Assembly: GCF_900156025.1 (NCBI RefSeq)
Contig: NZ_FTMO01000009.1
Coordinates: 1 to 64,000, forward strand
DNA: 64,000 nt
DNA from: Allobosea sp. TND4EK4
GTDB lineage: Bacteria > Pseudomonadota > Alphaproteobacteria > Rhizobiales > Beijerinckiaceae
Reading direction: 5' to 3'
Below, one piece after another: positions 1-7,777 of the stretch. The position numbers and the translations under genes are program-made. The notes below the pieces were generated by a model. That model saw nothing but the letters and a program-made list of their open reading frames with translations, made no database searches and was not told the DNA's origin. Within the stretch, counting starts at the first letter, position 1; each line of letters starts with the position of its first letter.

Positions 1-41
1 TGGGCTTCATCTTCGTTCCTTCGTCACTACGACGAAGCCCA
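1..41. repeat. Inverted repeat, possible terminator hairpin
   Basis: Bases 1-11 (TGGGCTTCATC) pair with 31-41 (GACGAAGCCCA) with one imperfect pair and a 19-base loop. It lies just beyond the stop codon of the minus-strand gene that ends at 50, so it could act as its terminator. No strong T tract can be seen because the window ends here. Confidence 0.35.
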
Positions 42-49
42 AATCCTCC

Positions 50-589
50 TTAAATCACAACCTCAAATCTGTGCCATTGGTGCTGACGGCGGACAACCAG
101 CTCCATAATGGCAGCGCCGCTTCGGATGCTGGTAATATGCATCAGCTGAGTAATGCCGTGGCGATCGCGACGGGCGCCATCAAGGTCCTCGCGACGGGAG
201 GCTATCAGCTTCATCGCAAGAATGTACTCTGGCGGCGGCAGAAAGATCCGCAATCCAGGCGTTCCATCATCCCGCGGATATTCTCCGAAGACGTTCAAGC
301 GAGGCTGACGGCTGCCTGGGGAGGTAACCAGATGTTTGACTGACTGGTTGAGCCAGTCGTCGGGTAGGTTCTTCTTCCGAGCGATCGCGTCAGCAGCCTC
401 ATAGAGGAACTCTGGTTCCGCCATAAAGACGGAGTCGACGTCGCGGGTGACCTGACGAGCGTCGGTTGCGAGGAGAAGGCACGCGCCGCCGTAAACCGCG
501 ATGTCAGCAATGAGCCCACGGAACCGCGCGATTTGACCGAGATCGTCAAAGGCCAGCTCGAGAGTTTCCTTCGTGAGCTCCAGGGGCAT
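50..589 (-). CDS. AbiEii-like nucleotidyltransferase-fold protein (DUF6036 type)
   Basis: This 179-residue protein has the N-terminal pattern of the AbiEii/DUF6036 nucleotidyltransferase group: GGACLLLATDARQVTRDVD, that is a GG turn followed by R-x-T-x-D-V-D, the usual metal-site acidic pair of this fold. The later segment PEYILAMKLIASRREDLDGA also fits the family. Homologues act as toxins of type IV-like toxin-antitoxin or phage-defence pairs, or are of unknown role. The C-terminal 35 residues look less regular than the rest, so a late frameshift is possible. No helix-turn-helix partner is seen within 200 bases upstream. The Met start at 589 follows CAGGGGC-like purines only loosely. The family call is fairly sure; the biological role is not. 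Confidence 0.6.
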   Translation of the reverse strand: MPLELTKETLELAFDDLGQIARFRGLIADIAVYGGACLLLATDARQVTRDVDSVFMAEPEFLYEAADAIARKKNLPDDWLNQSVKHLVTSPGSRQPRLNVFGEYPRDDGTPGLRIFLPPPEYILAMKLIASRREDLDGARRDRHGITQLMHITSIRSGAAIMELVVRRQHQWHRFEVVI

Positions 590-793
590 TGTAGTTACTC
601 AGTCTTCTCCTAGCCTGGTCATCGGCTACCCCCGCTTGTGGATCAATGGCCGGAAACCGGCGGCGGTCAGGATGAGGCATTGGTACACGATAAACCCATC
701 GCTAAGTAACGCTTGGCTTGGCGCTGCTGAAGCAATTCCATCGCATCTAGGAAGAGTGAATCTAGGCGCGCCCGGCGTTCTGGCGCTTTTTGG

Positions 794-1201
794 CTACAGC
801 ATCCGCTGATGGATGGGCCGAATCCGCCTTGAAATCCGACCACCCTGCTGAAGGCGAGATAGCATCTTGCTGCTTGCGGGTTGCTTGGCGACAAAGGTGC
901 GATTGCGAACGCAGTTTGTCAGCTGATCAACGCGCCAAATCGACGCCTCTTCATAGAAGGCATAGCTTGGCTTGTGCAGGAATTCATGGTCGCCATCACC
1001 CCCGTTGCCAAGCACGCAGGCGAGGTCGTCCGCTTTCGTGTTCGTCAATTTGGTGATGGGAACTACCAACGCCTTTCCATCCGGGGTGACTGCGGTGATC
1101 ACCACGTGGAGGTGCATCCTATTGGGATCGTGCCTCGGCCCCGACGGGATTAAGAGGCACGCGCCGAGTTCTGGCGTCCAGGTCGTATGGTAGGCCCGCA
1201 T
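794..1201 (-). CDS. Small putative toxin of a PanAT-type pair
   Basis: A 135-residue protein of a family seen beside Panacea (DUF4065) proteins. Typical family pieces are ACLLIPSGPRHDPNRMHLHV, GDHEFLHKPSYAFYEEA and IWRVDQL. The short beta-rich pattern suggests an SH3-like or PemK-like barrel, but I cannot prove the fold from sequence reading. It starts 13 bases after the stop of the Panacea gene, so the two are almost certainly co-transcribed, with the presumed antitoxin first. No catalytic residues can be named with confidence. The basic C-terminal end (RISRRIRPIHQRML) is shorter than I would expect and could be altered. The toxin role is an inference from the neighbour. Confidence 0.6.
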   Translation of the reverse strand: MRAYHTTWTPELGACLLIPSGPRHDPNRMHLHVVITAVTPDGKALVVPITKLTNTKADDLACVLGNGGDGDHEFLHKPSYAFYEEASIWRVDQLTNCVRNRTFVAKQPASSKMLSRLQQGGRISRRIRPIHQRML

Positions 1202-1214
1202 AGTCGTTCGTGAA

Positions 1215-1787
1215 CTAGTGCCGCATTCCGCCAGCGCCGAAACGCGTTGAAGCGGATTTGACCGCGTTCGCGATTTCGACGCCTTCTACGAGCGTTTCGA
1301 CGTTTGGCTTGCCAAGTGCACGGAACAGATCAGAATAGCTGATTTGCCGCGATGAGCCATTTGGATCAGTCCACTCGGTGCACTCGTCATGGGTCAAGTC
1401 CCGCAGAGCGAAACCGTCCAGATGTCCATATTTGGACCAAACCTCATCGAGCACTTCGATGTTCGCGATGGAGAGGTGGTCTAGAGTTTCAATGGAAACG
1501 CCGGGGGCGGCCTGTACGGCGTAGTGAGCTCGAGCTCCGACGTAGTGCTTCCATTCCGGATTGTCCGGAGTGACGCCGTTCACGTGATCAAGGGTCTGGG
1601 AGAGGACCGGACCGTGAGGCATGGCGACCAGCGTGTCACCGGTGAGAGGCAGTTCATATGCATCTAGGTAGGCTCGTTCCGCGAGATAGACGAGCTTGGC
1701 CACCTTGAGCACGTCAATGGAGCCTCCTTCGCGGAGGGCAAAGTATGCGGTGACCTGTGCTGCCTTTTCGACGTTAAATGTGTTCAT
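1215..1787 (-). CDS. Panacea-domain (DUF4065, SocA-like) antitoxin
   Basis: A 190-residue protein with the Panacea/DUF4065 fold signature: an N-terminal helix pair (KAAQVTAYFALREGGSIDVL), KVAKLVYLAERAYLDAY, and the GDTLVAMPHGPVLSQTLDHV block typical of SocA/GepA-like proteins. Panacea domains are known as antitoxins that neutralise many unrelated small toxins, and SocA of Caulobacter is a proteolytic adaptor of the same family. The start at 1787 follows AAAGGTG eight bases upstream. The gene forms an operon with the small protein that begins at 1201. The C-terminal tail (residues about 150-190) is probably the toxin-specific part, by analogy with the family. Confidence 0.8.
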   Translation of the reverse strand: MNTFNVEKAAQVTAYFALREGGSIDVLKVAKLVYLAERAYLDAYELPLTGDTLVAMPHGPVLSQTLDHVNGVTPDNPEWKHYVGARAHYAVQAAPGVSIETLDHLSIANIEVLDEVWSKYGHLDGFALRDLTHDECTEWTDPNGSSRQISYSDLFRALGKPNVETLVEGVEIANAVKSASTRFGAGGMRH

Positions 1788-2184
1788 TCGACACCTTTGC
1801 CGATCAGCGACTCGCGCCGAGCGATCCTATGAGTTGAGATAGCGCGTGTATGCGACAGTTGCTAGGCCTCGGCGCCTCAATCGGGCAGCCGGATCGGGAG
1901 CGTGCGTCTATGACGTCGAACCCAAGCGCTGAATATTTCTCGGGGATTATCCGTCAAAAGCTACAATTCAAAGACCTGAATGTGAAACTGAAACTTAGAG
2001 TAACTTATCGGTAAATTTGTGCTGCCTTTTGAAGGCGCGTAGTTCCAGACCGCGTCGAGGGTTCATTTCGTGAGCACCTTTGGTGCCCAGGGCCGTGATG
2101 GGGGTAGAAATACGCCTGTCTCGGTGCCATCGACCGGGCTTAATTCAACGCCGCAGTTTTCCTCGGTTGATCCGAGCCGACGGC
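1788..2184. other. Intergenic stretch with no gene recognised
   Basis: This segment lies upstream of the panA-like gene. The part around 1960-2030 is clearly more AT-rich than its surroundings and probably carries the promoter of the toxin-antitoxin pair. No convincing -35/-10 pair or long palindrome was found. Its far end merges into the decayed P-type ATPase remnant. Confidence 0.4.
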
Positions 2185-2560
2185 TAGCGGCTAAGGCCTG
2201 TGAACCCAACGCAAGGATATCCGCTCGAGCGTGCCATCGCGCAGGACGGATAGGTGCCACATCGCCATCAAGGCCTCGACGTCCCGGCGCGCTCGCGCGA
2301 GCGCATATGTTCGAGCGTACTGGAAACGCTGAAGAGGCTCAGCAGCACTGCGCCCTCGAACGGAACTCCGACGATCGCGGCTGCCGAAGCGGCGACCACC
2401 ATCAACAGGTCAATAGCAAGGGGGGGCTCCCGCCACAGAGCGGACAGCGCGCTCCTGGCGGCCGGAAGCCCGCCAGTAACATAGACGAACTTCAATCCAA
2501 GCCGAGGCAGAATGACAAGCCCCTCGACCGGCAACCATGTGCCGACGGGGGCTAGGACTT
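2185..2560 (-). pseudogene. Remnant of a heavy-metal P-type (P1B) ATPase
   Basis: Reading the minus strand, one frame gives GGLPAARSALSALWREPPLA followed by IDLLMVVAASAAAIVGVPFE and GAVLLSLFSVSSTLEH. This matches the first membrane segments of ZntA/CadA-like P1B ATPases. The frame then breaks near 2306-2309. In the neighbouring frame it continues as YALARARRDVEALMAM and VLRDGTLERI, the usual transition into the actuator domain, and stops soon after near 2185. A single missing base at the break would restore the reading frame. The phosphorylation, ATP-binding and CPx regions are all absent, so the gene is dead. It lies downstream of the intact VIT transporter gene, as part of what was probably a metal-handling cluster. 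Confidence 0.7.
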
Positions 2561-2613
2561 GCCTAAGACTGCGATCAACGACATGAATGTCCGATAATCG
2601 ATTGATATCTGTT

Positions 2614-3315
2614 TCATGGTCCAACACCCCGCCCAACGAGAGAGCCAATACCGGCCGTGGATGCCATGGCGACTGCACCCCAGAACATCACCCTCGCGGT
2701 TGGCTTCCAGATGCTTGCGCCGCCAGCACGGGCGCCGATCGCGCCAAGAGCGGCAAGCCCGATCAGTCCGGCGATGGACACGCTCCACGCGGCCGTTCCT
2801 GCGGGGGTAAGAAGAGCCACGATCAGCGGCAGCGCAGCTCCCGCCGAGAAGGTCACTGCAGACGTGAAGGCCGCCTGAACGGGCTTGGCCATTACATGGC
2901 TCGACAGTCCGAGCTCATCGCGCGCATGAGCCTCGAGTGCATCTTTCTCCATCATCTGCTTGGCAACCTGCTGGGCCAGGTCGGGAGATACACCGCGCTG
3001 CGCATAAATCGCGGCAAGCTCCGCGAGCTCAGCCTCCGGCTGGTTGGCCAATTCATTTCGCTCGCGCGCCATATCAGCTTGCTCGGTATCTGCTTGGGAA
3101 CTGACGGATACATACTCGCCTGCCGCCATCGACATCGCGCCGGCTACTAGACCTGCGACGCCCGCCACCAAGATTTCATCGGAGGCTGCGGTGGCGGCCG
3201 CGACGCCGACGATCAGGCTCGATGTCGAGATCAGTCCGTCATTGGCGCCCAGTACAGCTGCGCGGAGCCAGCCGATGCGTTCGATGAGATGGTTTTCCTT
3301 GTGAAGGGCTCGCAT
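2614..3315 (-). CDS. VIT1/CCC1-family Fe2+/Mn2+ transporter
   Basis: This 233-residue membrane protein matches the VIT1/CCC1 family, which moves Fe2+ or Mn2+ out of the cytosol. The family opening IGWLRAAVLGANDGLISTSS and the metal-site segment AGAMSMAAGEYVSVSSQAD are present, followed by the acidic cytosolic loop with several E/D residues (about 85-140) and three C-terminal membrane helices. It is a stand-alone VIT protein without the N-terminal ferritin-like domain of MbfA. I chose the ATG at 3315 rather than the in-frame TTG eight codons earlier, because GGAGG lies eight bases before the ATG. Two iron-control-type palindromes lie 84-150 bases upstream, which fits iron-responsive control by Irr. 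Confidence 0.85.
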   Translation of the reverse strand: MRALHKENHLIERIGWLRAAVLGANDGLISTSSLIVGVAAATAASDEILVAGVAGLVAGAMSMAAGEYVSVSSQADTEQADMARERNELANQPEAELAELAAIYAQRGVSPDLAQQVAKQMMEKDALEAHARDELGLSSHVMAKPVQAAFTSAVTFSAGAALPLIVALLTPAGTAAWSVSIAGLIGLAALGAIGARAGGASIWKPTARVMFWGAVAMASTAGIGSLVGRGVGP

Positions 3316-3398
3316 TGATTCATCCTCCGGCCTTTTCAACTGCCGGCCTTCAAAGACGCGGCCCGCGACGAGCTCTGCGACGTGGGTCGCCGATCGAG

Positions 3399-3413
3399 TT
3401 TAGAATCATTCTA
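3399..3413. promoter_or_regulatory. Irr/ICE-like iron control box, copy 1
   Basis: TTTAGAATCATTCTA contains the 13-base perfect palindrome TAGAAT-C-ATTCTA and matches the left side of the rhizobial iron control element TTTAGAA-N3-TTCTAAA. It lies about 85 bases upstream of the VIT-family gene and is repeated in inverted orientation at 3449-3463. Confidence 0.6.
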
Positions 3414-3448
3414 GTCAGTGGCACGCGTACCTTTTTGGGTCAACAGAG

Positions 3449-3463
3449 TAGAATGATTCTAAA
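3449..3463. promoter_or_regulatory. Irr/ICE-like iron control box, copy 2
   Basis: TAGAATGATTCTAAA is the exact reverse complement of the first box at 3399-3413, with 35 bases between them. Two boxes in this arrangement suggest cooperative binding of an Irr-type regulator at the promoter of the VIT-family gene. Confidence 0.6.
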
Positions 3464-3730
3464 TACGGCTGGCGGCGATTCCGCAGCGTCAAGCAAGCCC
3501 CCGGCGAGAAGGCCGGCTGTGCCCGCTCGATGCAGGGTTGTCGAGATGACTGTGAAGATTGCGCCAACCGCATAACCGATAGCGCTTGTCACCGCGACTG
3601 GCCCGACCGCTCCGCCGAATTCGAAGCTTTCGACGTCCAGCCTGATCGGACGCCTTCAGCCGCTTCGGACGAAGCGTTGGAACGCTATCAGCGGGATCGC
3701 CCGCAGGTGGGCTTGCATCTTATCGATATA

Positions 3731-3752
3731 CATTATACATAATTGTATAATG
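3731..3752 (+). promoter_or_regulatory. BigR-type operator over the blh promoter
   Basis: CATTATACA (3731-3739) and TGTATAATG (3744-3752) form a perfect 9-base inverted repeat around a 4-base centre. The right arm contains a perfect -10 hexamer TATAAT at 3746-3751, 24 bases before the blh start codon. BigR, an ArsR-type repressor, is known to bind an AT-rich palindrome that overlaps the -10 of its own operon, so this is very probably its operator. Confidence 0.8.
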
Positions 3753-3775
3753 TTTCATGCTGAGAGTTGCTCACT

Positions 3776-5071
3776 ATGACCGCCGTGAAGATCGATGACC
3801 GGCTGACAGTCGCCAGCCAGCCGCGCCAGGAGGCCCTTGCCGCGCTGGCGGCCGCCGGCTTCGCCACCATTATCAACAACCGACCCGACGGCGAGGAGCA
3901 GGGGCAGCCCGGCAACGCTGCCGAGAAGGCAGCCCTGGAGCGGCCGGGCCTTGCCTATCGCTTTATCCCCGTGACGGCGGCGACGATCACCGAAGCCGAT
4001 ATCCGCTCGTTTCAAGAGGCGGTGTGCGGGGCCAAGGGGCGGGTCTACGCCCATTGCCGCAGCGGCACGCGATCTTTGACGCTGCATGTGCTCGGCGAGG
4101 TGCTGGCAGGGCGGATGAAGCCCGGCGAGGTCGAGGCCTTCGGCCGCGCGCACGGCTTCGATCTCTCGGGCGCCGTGCAGTGGCTCGCCCGGAATGCGGC
4201 CCGGACGCCGCTGGTGAAGGGCTTCCACGAGCCGCGCACCGGCAGCATCCAGTATGTCGTCGCCGATCCGAAGACGAGGCGCTGCGCGATCATCGATCCG
4301 GTCTATGAGTTCGATGAGAAGTCCGGGGCGACCGCCACGCATCAGGCCGAAGCGATCCTCGCCTATGTGGCGCGCGAGGGGCTCACCGTCGAGTGGATCC
4401 TCGACACCCATCCTCACGCCGATCACTTCTCGGCCGCTCACTATCTCAAGCAGAAGACCGGCGCGCAGACAGCTATCGGCGCGCGCGTCACGGATGTCCA
4501 GAAGCTCTGGCAGGGCCTCTACAACTGGCCGGAGCTGGCGACCGACGGCTCGCAGTGGGACCGGCTCTTTGCCGAGGGCGACAGCTTCAAGGTCGGCGAG
4601 CTCACCGGGCGCGTGATGTTCTCGCCCGGCCACACCCTTGCCTCCGTGACCTATGTGATCGGCGATGCGGCGTTCGTGCACGACACGATCTTCATGCCGG
4701 ATTCCGGCACGGCGCGGGCGGATTTCCCGGGCGGCAGCTCCAAGGACCTCTGGGCGTCGATACAGGCGATCCTGGCTTTGCCGGACGATACGCGCCTGTT
4801 CACCGGGCACGACTACGAGCCCGGCGGGCGCGCCGCAAAATGGGAGAGCACGGTGGGCGAGCAGAAGCACGCGAACCCGCATCTGACCGGCATGACGGAG
4901 GAGCGCTTCGTCGTGTTGCGGGAGGCGCGCGACCGCACCCTGCCGATGCCGAAGCTGATCCTGCATGCGCTGCAGGTCAATATCCGCGGCGGCCGGCTGC
5001 CGGAGCCCGAAGCCAACGGCAGGCGCTATCTCAAATTCCCGCTCGATGCGCTCGTGGGGGCCGCGTGGTGA
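3776..5071 (+). CDS. blh: Blh: DUF442-persulfide dioxygenase fusion
   Basis: A 431-residue protein with two domains. Residues 1 to about 140 are a DUF442 phosphatase-like/rhodanese-like domain with its Cys loop AHCRSGTRS. Residues from about 145 form an ETHE1-type metallo-beta-lactamase persulfide dioxygenase with the metal motif THPHADH and the later ligands in FSPGHT and GHDYEPGG. Blh proteins oxidise glutathione persulfide and pass sulfur on during sulfide detoxification. I chose the ATG at 3776, because the in-frame TTG three codons earlier has no better ribosome site. The stop overlaps the bigR start by one base (TGATG). The operator at 3731-3752 indicates control by BigR, with induction by sulfide or persulfide. 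Confidence 0.93.
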   Translation: MTAVKIDDRLTVASQPRQEALAALAAAGFATIINNRPDGEEQGQPGNAAEKAALERPGLAYRFIPVTAATITEADIRSFQEAVCGAKGRVYAHCRSGTRSLTLHVLGEVLAGRMKPGEVEAFGRAHGFDLSGAVQWLARNAARTPLVKGFHEPRTGSIQYVVADPKTRRCAIIDPVYEFDEKSGATATHQAEAILAYVAREGLTVEWILDTHPHADHFSAAHYLKQKTGAQTAIGARVTDVQKLWQGLYNWPELATDGSQWDRLFAEGDSFKVGELTGRVMFSPGHTLASVTYVIGDAAFVHDTIFMPDSGTARADFPGGSSKDLWASIQAILALPDDTRLFTGHDYEPGGRAAKWESTVGEQKHANPHLTGMTEERFVVLREARDRTLPMPKLILHALQVNIRGGRLPEPEANGRRYLKFPLDALVGAAW

Positions 5072-5418
5072 TGGACGCCAAAACGGCGCACGCCAAGACG
5101 GTCCACGCCATGCCTCCGGCCGAGATGGAGGCGCGTGCCGGCGAGGTCTCCGCCCTGCTCAAGACATTGTCGCATCCGGCCCGTCTGAGGCTCGCCTGCG
5201 CCCTTGCCGAGCGCGAGTACGCCGTCGGCGAGCTCGAGGAACGGCTGGGCATCCGTCAGCCTACGCTGTCGCAGCAGCTCGGTGCGCTGCGAGAGGCAGG
5301 CGTTGTCACCACGCGCCGCCACGCCAAGCAGATCTTCTACCGTTTGAGCGAAGAGAAGGCTGCGCGTCTGATCGAAGCCCTTTACGCCATCTTCTGCGAA
5401 CCGGAGCAGCAGCCATGA
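5071..5418 (+). CDS. bigR: BigR, ArsR-family sulfide-responsive repressor
   Basis: A 115-residue winged-helix ArsR-family protein. LLKTLSHPARLRLACALAE is the typical entry helix, and IRQPTLSQQLGALREAGVV is the recognition helix region. The two cysteines are at positions 43 and 109, which match the conserved pair of BigR (C42/C108 in described members) that forms a disulfide or polysulfide bridge and releases DNA. The ATG at 5071 overlaps the blh stop, and the gene's own stop overlaps the next ATG by four bases, so all four genes are translationally coupled. Confidence 0.92.
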   Translation: MDAKTAHAKTVHAMPPAEMEARAGEVSALLKTLSHPARLRLACALAEREYAVGELEERLGIRQPTLSQQLGALREAGVVTTRRHAKQIFYRLSEEKAARLIEALYAIFCEPEQQP

Positions 5419-5822
5419 GTGCCTATTGGCCTTCCCTGATCGGCGGCATGTTGCTTGGCCTCTCGGCCGTCGCGCTGCTGCTGCTCGATGGGCGGATCGC
5501 CGGCATCAGCGGCATCGTCGGCCGCTTGCTCGGCGGTGGGCAGATCCCGCTGAATGCGGCTTTCGTCATCGGGCTCCTGAGCGGCCCGCCGCTCTACAGG
5601 CTGGCCTTCGGGAGCTTCCCAGATGTCACGATCGCGGCCTCCTGGCCCGTGATCCTCGTCGCTGGATTCGCAGTCGGAATCGGCACGCGCCTGGGCTCGG
5701 GTTGCACGTCGGGCCATGGCATCCTTGGTCTCGCCCGCTTCTCGAAGCGTTCATTCGCCGCGACCGCGACCTTTCTCTCTGCGGGAATGACCGTGGCGAC
5801 ATTGATGGAGCTGCTGCGGTGA
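5415..5822 (+). CDS. YeeE/YedE-family sulfur transporter half, PmpA-like
   Basis: A 135-residue, very hydrophobic protein with about four membrane helices, ending in the family motif GSGCTSGHGILGLARFSKRS. The Cys in this motif is the conserved sulfur-relay cysteine of TsuA/YeeE proteins. In bigR operons two half-size proteins of this kind (PmpA and PmpB) together resemble one full-length YeeE channel and are thought to export or import a sulfur species. The ATG at 5415 overlaps the bigR stop. Confidence 0.85.
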   Translation: MSAYWPSLIGGMLLGLSAVALLLLDGRIAGISGIVGRLLGGGQIPLNAAFVIGLLSGPPLYRLAFGSFPDVTIAASWPVILVAGFAVGIGTRLGSGCTSGHGILGLARFSKRSFAATATFLSAGMTVATLMELLR

Positions 5823-6262
5823 ATCGTCTCGCGCCTCTGCGCATCGTCGTTGCGCTGCTCGCCGGCGCGCTCTTCGGCTTCGGGCTGTCATTGTCCGGGA
5901 TGCTTGACCCGGCGCGGGTGCTCGGCTTTCTCGATCTCGCGAGCGGGCATTGGGATCCAAGCCTGGCCTTCGTGCTCGGTGGTGCGTTGCTCGTAGCGGT
6001 GCCGGGCGTCATGCTGCAGCGCCACCTGCGGCGCCCCTTGCTCGACGACGACTTCCATCTGCCGGAGAAGACGGGGATCGATCGGCGGCTGCTGGCTGGC
6101 TCCGCGCTGTTCGGCGCCGGCTGGGGGCTGGCCGGCTTCTGCCCGGGCCCGGCGGTCTCGGCCTTGTCGATGGGTCTCGTCCCGATCTTCCTGTTCGTCG
6201 CGGCCATGGCGGCGGGGATGATGCTGCATGACCGGGTGATGGCGGGGAGACTTCCGCGATGA
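5819..6262 (+). CDS. YeeE/YedE-family sulfur transporter half, PmpB-like
   Basis: A 147-residue membrane protein that starts at a GTG overlapping the previous stop by four bases. It shows GALFGFGLSLSGMLDPARVL near the N terminus and the second family motif GWGLAGFCPGPAVSALS with its conserved Cys. It probably pairs with the preceding half-protein to form the complete channel. It is the last gene of the sulfide operon. No strong terminator hairpin was seen after it. Confidence 0.85.
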   Translation: MNRLAPLRIVVALLAGALFGFGLSLSGMLDPARVLGFLDLASGHWDPSLAFVLGGALLVAVPGVMLQRHLRRPLLDDDFHLPEKTGIDRRLLAGSALFGAGWGLAGFCPGPAVSALSMGLVPIFLFVAAMAAGMMLHDRVMAGRLPR

Positions 6263-7154
6263 CGTCGAACCTCGTTCCCGCGCTCTCTTCCGGCGACCTC
6301 GACGGCGAACCCGCGCAACATCGCTCTGAAGGATAGGATATGTCAGTTGGCGAGGATTTGCTGCGACTGCAGGCCGATCGCAGCAAGATCAAGATAGCTA
6401 GCCCGATTACCCTGATATGCTCGAGGGGCGACGCCGACAGTCCGGATTGGAATTCTCGGCAGCACCTTCAACCTAGCGCTGCTCGGATGGGCGGACGGGC
6501 CCGGCGGCAGAGGTCGGTCGACATCGTCCAAATCCAGAACCCAGATATCATGGGTCACATGCCGGCCACATGCTTCCGGGACGCAATCCGCATGAGGTCG
6601 TTATCCGCCACATGGACAGGCCGGCACAGACCGCGGTGCTACGGATGAAAGGCTGCCGATTTGGCGGCACTGTCCTGGTGCGGACCTTCCTGATGTCTGC
6701 AATGGTCCATCTTGGGAAATTCAGCCCTGCACATAGCGCTTCGTCCTGTTCGGTGGCTCCATACGCTTCGAGCACCTGCTTTGCCGCTTTGAGCGAGTCG
6801 CTTGCGCGAACGCGCTCGCGGGAGGCGGCGTGAAGTCTTTCACGCTACCTGACGCCGATCGATCAGCCCACGAAGCCTCCCGACTAGCATAGCAGGCAAC
6901 GCCAGTTTCGCAGGTGCTTCGTCTGCACGATCAAGGCGTTCTGCGATCTTCCTCAGATTTCTCTCGATTACATTAACTCGGATTCCCGCTTTGAGATATC
7001 GAGCGCTGCCACATAACGCGCCTCGCTATTCCGGAGGGAATCGATCTCCGGCCCGGCGTCGATGAGCGATTGGTCGACTTGGATAGGTTCGCGAGTGTGG
7101 TAACGTCCAAGCCACCTTCCTAGTCGAAGTTCCGCTGGGTGCTCGGGGTCGCAA
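6263..7154. other. Long non-coding or decayed stretch
   Basis: About 890 bases contain only short open frames with no recognisable domain and no good ribosome site. The mixture of broken frames is what a decayed accessory gene region would look like, but no parent family could be identified. No repeat or insertion-sequence end was found. Confidence 0.5.
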
Positions 7155-7394
7155 ATGACTGAGAAATTTCGACACCGCAGCGTCGTTAAGAATCTCAGCC
7201 CGGAAGAAGCCGGTCAGGTGATCCTCTCCATCATCGAGCCTCGATTTGCCTCGGCAGATGTAGCCTACGCTTGGTTTCGATCGGAACCTCTAACAGGCCT
7301 TTCGGGCCGATCGGCCCTGCAACTCATTGCCGAGGGCCGCGCCGAGGCATTCCTTGAATATGTGGAGGCGATCGACGCGGGTGTTTATGCTTAG
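7155..7394 (+). CDS. Small ParS/DUF2384-like protein
   Basis: This 79-residue protein has the C-terminal pattern of the MbcA/ParS/Xre antitoxin family: AYAWFRSEPLTGLSGRSALQ followed by LIAEGRAEAFLEYVEAIDAG. The N-terminal Xre-like helices are missing, so it is only the short half of that family. The usual RES-domain toxin partner (ParT/MbcT) is not encoded beside it, so it is an orphan. Similar short proteins are common as solitary genes in Hyphomicrobiales. The function is unknown. Confidence 0.6.
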   Translation: MTEKFRHRSVVKNLSPEEAGQVILSIIEPRFASADVAYAWFRSEPLTGLSGRSALQLIAEGRAEAFLEYVEAIDAGVYA

Positions 7395-7777
7395 GGCGTT
7401 CCGCCACTCAGCAGAATCCAGATGCCGCCGAACGTCTGCTCTCGAGCAAGGCGCCAATGTCCAGCGGTGGCCAAAACTCTGCTGACGACGGCCAAATTGG
7501 GTGATGACCGGATGTCGACGCGTGGTCGGCCTTACCGCCCTTTCGCCAGCGCTTGGTGCAGTCCAGGGCACGCTCGTGGCATCGAGGAGTGCCATTTCTT
7601 TCGCGGGCGATTGGAAGATCGACGGGCTGCAGGCTTCTGGCTCGATATGATGTATTAGAGGCGGCCCGAAAATTGTTGCGGGCCACTCGGCGTAGCGGCT
7701 AGCTCACCTTCAACCTCGGCGAGGGCAACGTCTGCGTCGCCGTCCATTCCGATCATCTCCTAGGATTACAAGTACGA
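7395..7777. other. Intergenic stretch before mucR, no gene recognised
   Basis: Short frames here match nothing I recognise. The part close to 7777 should hold the mucR promoter. Many MucR/Ros genes regulate themselves through AT-rich sites, but no clear site was found. Confidence 0.4.

Noticed and set aside
6340-6833. Short frames between pmpB and the ParS-like gene
   Set aside because: No ribosome site, no domain and mutually overlapping frames; more likely decayed DNA than real genes.
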